Of a stretch of DNA of 64,000 nt, positions 58,067 through 64,000 are shown one piece after another. How positions within the stretch are numbered: position 1 is the stretch's first letter; every line of letters starts with the position of its first letter. The DNA is from Pseudomonadota bacterium (lineage in GTDB: Bacteria; Pseudomonadota; Gammaproteobacteria; UBA9339). Where the stretch lies: assembly GCA_021781615.1 (NCBI GenBank), contig JAJXWM010000003.1, positions 1 through 64,000 of the forward strand. Direction: 5' to 3'. Under the pieces are notes generated by a model. It was not told the origin of the DNA. It searched no databases and saw nothing but the letters and a program-made list of their open reading frames with translations. A program made the position numbers and the translations under genes.

Positions 58067-60031
58067 TTATTTACCAATATTTAATAAATAGGTTAAACGC
58101 AATACCTCGGCCACGCTCCAAGCTTGGCTAATACAACCATCAGGGTAATGCGGCTCGTCACCAGAAAAAATCTCAGCAATACTGCCAATCCCATACTCTG
58201 CCAAATGTCGCTGCAAAGCCTCCAAACAAGGATTGATAACCGCCAACACTTTACGTCGATCCGAAGTTACTTTAAGCATTGCCTCCACAAAATGTCCCAA
58301 TAACCACGGCCACACTGTACCATTATGATATGCACCATCACGCTTATTTTGCTCTCCCTGATAACTACCAATATACCCCGCCTCATTCTTAGCCAAAGTA
58401 CGCAAACCATACGGAGTTAACAAATTTTCCTTAACTGCTGACACAACATCTACTGCAGTCTTAATTAACAAGGGAGAATAAGGTAAAGAAACAGCAAAAA
58501 TCTGATTAGGGCGCAGTAGTGAATTTTTCTCTTCCGCGTTTACAAAATCATATAAATATCCTTTCTCTTTACACCAAAACGTCTCGCGAAAAGATGTCTG
58601 TACTAACAACAATAATTGCCGCAATTCCTCAGCAATAGGATCTTTTAACCACGCCGCCACTTCCGCCATAAAACTAAGCATATTAAACCACAATGCATTA
58701 ATCTCCACCTGATAACCATAACGAGGAGTTACCGGTTGGCCATTAACAACAGCATCCATCCAAGTTAAATTAACCTCACGACTACCAGCATATAGCAAAC
58801 CATTAGCCTGCATTTTAATATTGTATAAAGTGCCTTCTCGATAATACTTAAAAATATTTTTTATTGTTGTCCAAAAATAGGTAGCAACCTCCTTAATATT
58901 TTTAGTTTTTAAACAATATTGCTGCACGGCCCAAACAAACCATAAGCTTGCATCGACAGTGTTATAGGCATTAGTCTCTTTGGTCGTACCAAAATAGTTG
59001 GGGATTAACCCCAAAGACTCTTGCGAAGCAAAAGTTTTAAGAATTGCTAAGCAAATATCTTCCTGACCAGAATAAAGCGTTAACCCTGGCACTGAGATCA
59101 TAGCATCTCGTCCCCACTCCAAAAACCAATGGTACCCAGCGACTATCGCCGGTGATCTCTTGTTAATGATATTGGTAGCAATAAAACTCTGCCCAGCCTG
59201 ATGTAACTGATCTTGAAATTCATTAATATTCTTCTTTGGAATGTCAGTAATTCGTCGATCTAATTCCTGCCGCCATTTTGTTGATAATTCATTTTTTTGC
59301 CGAGCTACACCACAAGAAAAAATAATTTCTCGCGTATTTTTAAATTCAAAAACAATCAACCCCGGAGAAAATAGATCTTCAGCATAATCATAACCACGCT
59401 CTCGTTCCCTTGCATAAAGAAAATTACAGTACCAAAGAGGTTTGGGTAAAAAGTTAAATTTGGCATTTGCCTGAAAAAATGTTTTTGGCAACCCGGGGTA
59501 TGGTGCAAAACTAAATCCATCGGGTAAACTTTCTACCCCAAACGCCAAAGAAGAGTTTTCACGCTGTAAACCATGAAAATTTCTATAAGAAAATAGCGGC
59601 CGTAAACTAAGGCTGCATTCACTATTGCCACTTGCCGTATACTTAAGCAATATAGCGTTTTCTTCATGTGGCATTAAAATTTCTTTGGTCAAGACCACCT
59701 CTGGGAACTTAAAATTCCAGATCGGGTGGGTGGTAACTTTAAATTCGGCAAGATTGGTAAAACTATCGCTTTGCAAAAAATCAGGATAAAGATGGGTGGT
59801 TAAAAAACTCTCTTTTGCCCCTTGCACCAGGATATCTTCAACCTTATTGAGGAGAACATATTTATCGGGAAGTCCTTCGAGCTTACTGACTAACAAACCA
59901 TGATACTTACGGGTATTACAATTTAGGGTGGTGCTTGACGCATATCCTCCCAATCCGTTGGTCTCTAGCCATTCGGTGGATAGAGCTTTCTCTAATGACC
60001 ACCTTGAATCTCTTGAATAAAGAAAGTGCAT
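58067..60031 (-). CDS. Glycogen debranching enzyme (amylo-alpha-1,6-glucosidase)
   Basis: A 654-residue two-domain enzyme. The N-terminal glucan-binding domain opens with TEWLETNGLGGYASST and NTRKYHGLLVS, and the C-terminal (alpha/alpha)6 catalytic domain has GYHWFLEWGRDAMISVPGL, WMDAVVNGQPVTPRYGY and NGTVWPWLLGHFVEAML. These are signatures of the archaeal/bacterial debranching family (GH133) seen in Bacteroidetes. It removes alpha-1,6 branches left by the phosphorylase. It is the first gene of the operon and follows a candidate promoter about 110 bases upstream. Confidence 0.94.
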   Translation of the reverse strand: MHFLYSRDSRWSLEKALSTEWLETNGLGGYASSTTLNCNTRKYHGLLVSKLEGLPDKYVLLNKVEDILVQGAKESFLTTHLYPDFLQSDSFTNLAEFKVTTHPIWNFKFPEVVLTKEILMPHEENAILLKYTASGNSECSLSLRPLFSYRNFHGLQRENSSLAFGVESLPDGFSFAPYPGLPKTFFQANAKFNFLPKPLWYCNFLYARERERGYDYAEDLFSPGLIVFEFKNTREIIFSCGVARQKNELSTKWRQELDRRITDIPKKNINEFQDQLHQAGQSFIATNIINKRSPAIVAGYHWFLEWGRDAMISVPGLTLYSGQEDICLAILKTFASQESLGLIPNYFGTTKETNAYNTVDASLWFVWAVQQYCLKTKNIKEVATYFWTTIKNIFKYYREGTLYNIKMQANGLLYAGSREVNLTWMDAVVNGQPVTPRYGYQVEINALWFNMLSFMAEVAAWLKDPIAEELRQLLLLVQTSFRETFWCKEKGYLYDFVNAEEKNSLLRPNQIFAVSLPYSPLLIKTAVDVVSAVKENLLTPYGLRTLAKNEAGYIGSYQGEQNKRDGAYHNGTVWPWLLGHFVEAMLKVTSDRRKVLAVINPCLEALQRHLAEYGIGSIAEIFSGDEPHYPDGCISQAWSVAEVLRLTYLLNIGK

Positions 60032-60138
60032 ATTCCCTCACACATTTAACCAAACCCCCGCTAATAATCAACTAACCGGTCCTAACCACATGATAGATCT
60101 GGTATTGTAACACAATTTTATACAAAAAAAGTTTTTTA

Positions 60139-60167
60139 TTTATAGCTCTCCCCAAAAAAAGTTCCAA
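60139..60167 (-). promoter_or_regulatory. Candidate promoter of the alpha-glucan operon
   Basis: On the minus strand TTGGAA (60167-60162) and TATAAA (60144-60139) are separated by exactly 17 bases. This is a plausible sigma-70 pair about 100 bases before the debranching gene. The region upstream of it (60168-60299) is AT-rich and shows no clear operator. Confidence 0.4.
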
Positions 60168-60299
60168 ATAAAGTCAAATATTATCTATTAACTAAAATAG
60201 AACAAATTGCTGCAAGAGACCATCTATTTCAAACCTAATCTTTCGCTATAATATAATTTGATAACTTATTAAAAAAATGATGTTTTTATGTGTATAAAA

Positions 60300-60429
60300 A
60301 ATCAATTTTTTAACTACGCCCGCGGTATTAATCACGGGCTTGTCCAAGGGGGATAAGCTCTGCCTCCCCCCTTGGACAAGCCACCATTGCTTTGTTCCCA
60401 CGCGAAGACCGCGTGGAATAAATTTAATA
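60300..60429 (+). repeat. Element C, copy 3
   Basis: It runs from AATCAATTTTTTAACTACGC to ATAAATTTAAT with the three stems of the family. The first stem here is CCCGCGGT with ATCACGGG, a partly mismatched version. It fills the gap between the era stop and the glucan operon promoter, so it lies downstream of era and upstream of the debranching gene. Confidence 0.9.
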
Positions 60430-60494
60430 TCAACGACTTTAAGGAGGCTAAATTATGCTACCACAATAATTAATAAAAGAAGAAACATAGCCTT

Positions 60495-61397
60495 CTAGTT
60501 ACGATATCCCATTTGCTGCAAAAGCTTATCGTCATTCGTCCATTTGTTTTTTACCTTAACCCAAAGCTGTAAAAAAACCTTATGCGCAAATAAATCTTCC
60601 ATATCGCGACGCGCTAACATCCCTATTTTTTTCAAGACTTCACCGCCTTTCCCAATAATAATTATTTTCTGGCCACGACGCTCGACATAAATTGTTGCCA
60701 CAACATTTAGTATGTCTTTTTTAAGCTTCATCTGATCGATCATTACCGAAACCGCATATGGCAATTCCTGCCCTAAAAAGCGGGTTAATTTCTCACGAAT
60801 AATCTCTGCGGCTAAAAATTTATCATCGCGGTCAGTTTGTTGCGAAACAGGGAAAAATAAAGGATTTTTTGGTAATAATTTCTTTACCTCTCCCTCTAAC
60901 GCTTCAATATTAGTACCTTTTTCAGCAGACAGCGGCACTATCGCAACAAATTCCCGTTTATCACTAATCTTTTTTATGTAGCCAAGTAACTTTTCTTTTT
61001 GGGGAACTAAATCTACTTTATTGATAGCTAAAATCACGGGCTTTTCAAGCTTTGACAAAGCTTCTAAAACAAACTCATCCTCATCTTGCCAAATAGTTCC
61101 AACCACCATAAAAATAATCACATCGACATCACCAAAGGCACTAAAAGCCTCCTGATTCATGTAAGAATTAAGCTTGCTATCGATCTTCTTGTGTATTCCC
61201 GGGGTATCGACATATACTGCCTGATAGTTATCAACAGTTTTCACCCCTAAAATTTTATGTCTAGTAGTTTGCGCCTTATCAGCAGTAATACTAATTTTTT
61301 TGCCAAGAATTTGATTAAGCAAAGTTGATTTACCAACATTGGTGCGCCCTAAAATGGCGATATAACCAGCATACGTGTCGTTACTATTATTATTCAT
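60495..61397 (-). CDS. era: GTPase Era
   Basis: A 300-residue essential GTPase that binds the 3' end of 16S rRNA in 30S maturation. G1 is GRTNVGKSTLLNQILG near residue 13, G2 lies in TTRHKILGV, G3 is DTPGIHKK, G4 is NKVD, and the C-terminal KH domain contains IIIIGKGGEVLKKIG. Length equals that of E. coli Era. It follows rnc after three bases, in the conserved lepB-rnc-era order. No recO or pdxJ follows. Confidence 0.98.
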   Translation of the reverse strand: MNNNSNDTYAGYIAILGRTNVGKSTLLNQILGKKISITADKAQTTRHKILGVKTVDNYQAVYVDTPGIHKKIDSKLNSYMNQEAFSAFGDVDVIIFMVVGTIWQDEDEFVLEALSKLEKPVILAINKVDLVPQKEKLLGYIKKISDKREFVAIVPLSAEKGTNIEALEGEVKKLLPKNPLFFPVSQQTDRDDKFLAAEIIREKLTRFLGQELPYAVSVMIDQMKLKKDILNVVATIYVERRGQKIIIIGKGGEVLKKIGMLARRDMEDLFAHKVFLQLWVKVKNKWTNDDKLLQQMGYRN

Positions 61398-61400
61398 TTA

Positions 61401-62066
61401 TTAGACTTGACCAATCTTAGCTAGCATACTTTTAGCAGCATCCCGCTCAGCAATACGTTTATTAGGACCAATACCGATGGTTACTTCATCAACCCCAGAA
61501 ACCTTACACGAAACAGTAAAAATTCGTGAATGTGCAGCCCCTGAAGTATCAGTAACTGTATAAATTGGCAGTGGCAACTTACGCATTTGTAGTAATTCTT
61601 GCAAGCAGGTTTTAGGATCTTTTTGGGCAACACCAGCAGTCTCGTTCAGACGGCTAGCAAACCAATTCAAAACATGGGTTTGCGTCACTGAAAAACCACC
61701 ATCTAAATATATAGCACCGATAATCGCCTCCATCGCATCAGCAAGAATCGATTGACGCCCCCCACTACCGCGAAGCTCTCCAGAACCAAACTGTAAATAT
61801 TTACCAATCATAAGCTCACCAGCAAGCTCAGCTAAAACCTCACCATTAACCAAGTTAGCACGCAACCGACTAAGCTCACCCTCTTTGATCTCTGGATAAC
61901 GATAAAAAAGCTCAGCAGCAATGATAAAATTTAAGGACGCATCACCAAGAAACTCCAGACGTTCATTACTAAGCTTGCCCATACTGCGGTGACGTAAGGC
62001 CCGGTCGAGCAATTCTTGATTGGTAAAGGTGTAACCAAGTTTTTCGGAAAGCGCTTGATGAGGCAT
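61401..62066 (-). CDS. rnc: Ribonuclease III
   Basis: A 221-residue double-strand-specific endoribonuclease that processes rRNA and structured mRNAs. The catalytic signature is NERLEFLGDASLNFIIA, with a second acidic cluster in ADAMEAIIGAIYLDGGF. The C-terminal double-stranded RNA-binding domain begins near PKTCLQELLQ. The long hairpins of the giant palindrome and of elements B and C would be natural substrates. It lies three bases from both lepB and era. Confidence 0.98.
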   Translation of the reverse strand: MPHQALSEKLGYTFTNQELLDRALRHRSMGKLSNERLEFLGDASLNFIIAAELFYRYPEIKEGELSRLRANLVNGEVLAELAGELMIGKYLQFGSGELRGSGGRQSILADAMEAIIGAIYLDGGFSVTQTHVLNWFASRLNETAGVAQKDPKTCLQELLQMRKLPLPIYTVTDTSGAAHSRIFTVSCKVSGVDEVTIGIGPNKRIAERDAAKSMLAKIGQV

Positions 62067-62069
62067 AAA

Positions 62070-62855
62070 CTAACGAACCCTATTACCAATTCTTTCCCAA
62101 CGAACGCTATAGTTTTCAGCATCCCAACTCATCCAAACCCCAAATACTTTACCAATTAGATTCTCTTCTGGAACAAATCCCCATTCACGACCATCGTTAC
62201 TATTATCGCGGTTATCACCCATCATAAAATAGGAGTTAGGCGGCACAGTAAGATCGATATTTTCCCATTCCTTACGCCCAGGCTTAACAAATATCTTGTG
62301 GACTACTCCATCCAAATTCTCTTCTTTAAGTTGTACTGAAGAAGGAAAAATATCAGAAGCATCAAGCTCCATACCAAGTAATTTCTGTGACATTAACTTA
62401 CCATTAATAGTTAACATCTTATTACGATAAACAACATGATCACCGGGCACACCAATTACCCGCTTAACATAAAGCGTGCCTGGGTTTTCAGGATAGCGAA
62501 ACAGTGCAATATCTCCACGCTGAGGTGCGCTAATATTAAAAACCTTAACATTTAAAACCGGCAGCCGTAAACCATAAATATATTGGTTTGCCACTATAAA
62601 ATCTCCCGGCATAATCGTCGGCGCCAAAGAGCCGGTGGGAACACGAAAAGGCTGCACCAAAAAAGAACGAATTAATAGTACCAACAAAAATACGGGAAAA
62701 AATGCACGCGCATATTCAAAAACAACCACAAACACTTTATGTTTGCGCCCCCTTTTTTTAGAAAAAACAAAAAGATCAAGCAACGCAAGAATACCCGTTA
62801 ATAATGTCAACGACGTCAAAACAAAAGGAACATCAAAATAGATATCAAATTTCAT
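62070..62855 (-). CDS. lepB: Signal peptidase I
   Basis: A 261-residue membrane-bound serine protease that removes signal peptides of secreted proteins. Two N-terminal helices anchor it. The catalytic serine is S76 in RVPTGSLAPTIMPGDFIVAN (leucine follows serine, where methionine is usual) and the general base is K131 in LYVKRVIGVPGD. Boxes D and E include MMGDNRDNSNDGREWG. It is shorter than E. coli LepB (324), with a reduced insertion. It is the first gene of lepB-rnc-era. lepA, which often precedes lepB, is absent; a repeat cluster occupies that place. Confidence 0.97.
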   Translation of the reverse strand: MKFDIYFDVPFVLTSLTLLTGILALLDLFVFSKKRGRKHKVFVVVFEYARAFFPVFLLVLLIRSFLVQPFRVPTGSLAPTIMPGDFIVANQYIYGLRLPVLNVKVFNISAPQRGDIALFRYPENPGTLYVKRVIGVPGDHVVYRNKMLTINGKLMSQKLLGMELDASDIFPSSVQLKEENLDGVVHKIFVKPGRKEWENIDLTVPPNSYFMMGDNRDNSNDGREWGFVPEENLIGKVFGVWMSWDAENYSVRWERIGNRVR

Positions 62856-62938
62856 GTGTTATATTGCACCCAGTTAAATAGTTTATTAGCACCTGATTAT
62901 AATGATCAATCACACAGTTGCAAACTTAATTTAAATGA

Positions 62939-63066
62939 AAATCAATTTTTTGACTGCGCCCAGGGTATGAACCCCGGGCTGGTCCAAGGGGGAGAACTAC
63001 GCTTCTCCCCCTTGGCAATCCCCCATCGCTTTGTTCCCGCGCAAGACCGCTTGGAATAAATTTTAA
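62939..63066 (+). repeat. Element C, copy 4
   Basis: It runs from AATCAATTTTTTGACTGCGC to ATAAATTTTAA. The first stem is CCCAGGGT with ACCCCGGG and the second is CAAGGGGGAG with CTCCCCCTTG. It lies upstream of lepB, about 110 bases from its start. With element B copy 2 and the next hairpin it fills most of the 530-base gap before the last gene. Confidence 0.9.
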
Positions 63067-63176
63067 CTGATAAGTAAACGAATATTTTTTTGTTGGACCA
63101 CCACCATCCAAATGCCGCCATCATCCAACATGTTGATACTTCATTGTTTTTAAGCTTAATTTGCCATAAAAATATT

Positions 63177-63305
63177 GTAATTATTCAGCATCACTGTAAG
63201 TAGCGTTTTTTGCTACTTACAGTGATGCTGATATATCGCTACATTGTGGCAGATATAACAAATTACTTCTTAAAATTTATTTGGGTACCACTTAACTTGG
63301 CCTTT
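63177..63305 (+). repeat. Element B, copy 2
   Basis: A perfect 18-bp stem (63187-63204 with 63212-63229) has loop GTTTTTT. The flanks TATATCGCTACATTGTGGCA and TTATTTGGGTACCACTTAAC match copy 1 at 14935-15093. The loop is the reverse complement of the copy 1 loop, although the flanks keep the same orientation. Stem position 11 differs from copy 1 on both arms with pairing kept. Confidence 0.88.
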
Positions 63306-63308
63306 ACA

Positions 63309-63358
63309 TTCAGCATAATTTTTGAGCAGCGCTTTTTGCTGCTCAAAATTATGCTGAA
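63309..63358. repeat. Long hairpin downstream of the last gene
   Basis: The arms TTCAGCATAATTTTTGAGCAGC (63309-63330) and its complement (63338-63358) differ by one extra T, around a GCTTTTT loop. It sits between element B and the stop of the gene at 63386, so on the minus strand it is positioned as a terminator-like structure, but no oligo-T tail follows. It may be another dispersed palindrome type, since it has no second copy in the window. Confidence 0.7.
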
Positions 63359-63385
63359 CGGTTACAAAATATTTAGCATTATCTT

Positions 63386-64000
63386 TTAGATAGACATGCG
63401 CGTTACCGAAAATAAAGATGGAGTAAGCTTCAATATTGGCACGGATACACCAAGTATAGACTGGGAAGATGGTGGTATAAGCGGCGGCATGGATACAGAT
63501 ACACCAAGCATAGCCTGGGGAGGTGGTGTAAGCGCTGGTGTAGATGAAGCTAGATTAGACAAAACAGGAGGATCGCCAACATACACACCGCCAATCACTT
63601 CACCAAAAGTTTCTTCAGCTGCTCTTGGTGAACAAAGAGGAACTTTTTTACTATCTGCATCTGAATATTTAAACCAAATCATACCATCCAAATATTGTCC
63701 AATAGTTACATTCCCTACGGTGTATTTAGTATATAGAGCGTGCTGAACATTGGGTCTACAGTTGGTAAGAGTTACTTGAGCTTCACCTTGCGGAGCAAGA
63801 ATAGGTAACTTGCCAACTACCATACAAGTTGTAGGATCTGAGCTTCTAATTTCTTCTACCCTTATCATGCCCTCACGCACATGACTTTGAAGGGTCAACA
63901 TAACTGTATTAGCACCCGCTGAAGCCGATGTACCGGGCGCCCCTGATTCCACAACGCTTTCTGGCTCCATACCACTCAATGTTAAAGCATTTAAATAACC
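63386..64000 (-). CDS. Hypothetical protein, 5'-truncated by the window edge
   Basis: The frame is open from the window edge to a stop at 63386, at least 204 residues, reading GYLNALTLSGMEPESVV at the edge. A TTG at 63979 could start it, but the frame continues upstream. There is no recognised domain. The middle has CMVVGKLPILAPQGEAQVTL and YLDGMIWFKYSDADSKKV. The C-terminus is proline- and serine-rich with two copies of an LGVSV unit (QAMLGVSVSMPPLIPP and QSILGVSVPILKLTPS). The product could be secreted or be a large repetitive protein; function unknown. Confidence 0.6.
   Translation of the reverse strand, partial: GYLNALTLSGMEPESVVESGAPGTSASAGANTVMLTLQSHVREGMIRVEEIRSSDPTTCMVVGKLPILAPQGEAQVTLTNCRPNVQHALYTKYTVGNVTIGQYLDGMIWFKYSDADSKKVPLCSPRAAEETFGEVIGGVYVGDPPVLSNLASSTPALTPPPQAMLGVSVSMPPLIPPSSQSILGVSVPILKLTPSLFSVTRMSI

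Noticed and set aside
62856-63059. 67-codon plus-strand frame upstream of lepB
   Set aside because: It coincides mostly with element C copy 4 and is not kept in the other copies.
63396-63746. Plus-strand frame with two GTDTPSI/DTDTPSI repeats
   Set aside because: It is the complement of the proline-rich tail of the minus-strand gene, which is longer and open to the window edge. Strand choice is likely, not certain.

Overview
The window is a stretch of low-GC gammaproteobacterial chromosome. It carries rpsT, murJ, ribF, ileS, mreBCD-yhdP, lepB-rnc-era, sbcB, greA, queA, miaB, mutS, guaC, trpS and sufBC. Proteins with eukaryote-like features (a leucine-rich-repeat protein, a kinase-like protein, a polyproline protein), many decaying genes and many small dispersed repeats suggest a host-associated lineage, perhaps in or near Legionellales. 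That placement is inferred from gene content; no rRNA or other phylogenetic marker was analysed.

Layout. 1-2160: a complete group II intron with its maturase beside a gene remnant. 2165-9300 (minus): a P-type ATPase, ileS, an EamA transporter and ribF. 9427-11437: a small inverted-repeat element and a secreted leucine-rich-repeat protein. 11755-16563 (minus): a five-gene ABC-2 exporter whose usual double ATPase is split in two by a hairpin repeat. 16724-23186: an effector-binding protein, marC, murJ, typA, rpsT and PPi-dependent phosphofructokinase. 23231-23633: a 400-bp imperfect palindrome between convergent genes. 23679-29432 (minus): mreB, mreC, mreD, yhdP, with mreC apparently starting at ATT. 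29688-36379: a nucleoside phosphorylase, miaB, a secreted protein, a dead toxin-antitoxin locus, rpmE, queA, a polyproline protein and greA. 36357-40604 (minus): sbcB, trpS, a hydrolase and guaC. 40741-43390: a graveyard of Rhs, serine recombinase and two-partner-secretion fragments around one lipoprotein gene. 43644-48563: sufB, sufC, mutS. 48725-60031 (minus): a six-gene alpha-glucan operon. 60495-62855 (minus): lepB-rnc-era. 62856-64000: stacked hairpin repeats and a gene running off the end.

The alpha-glucan operon is the most striking coherent system. A debranching enzyme, a GT4 glycosyltransferase, a GH57 enzyme and a glycogen synthase (GT3)-phosphorylase (GT35) fusion lie almost end to end. 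They are followed by a small coiled-coil protein and a large protein with kinase-like active-site motifs. This set resembles Bacteroidetes glycogen loci more than enterobacterial glgBXCAP. It could make and break down storage glucan, and PPi-phosphofructokinase elsewhere in the window would suit PPi-saving glycolysis.

The second theme is small non-autonomous repeats. Four dispersed families plus one giant palindrome can be read directly. Members carry compensatory base changes in their stems. One family shows an inverted loop between copies. Several copies sit exactly at gene 3' ends, where they supply or abut the stop codon, split an operon gene, or interrupt an antitoxin gene.
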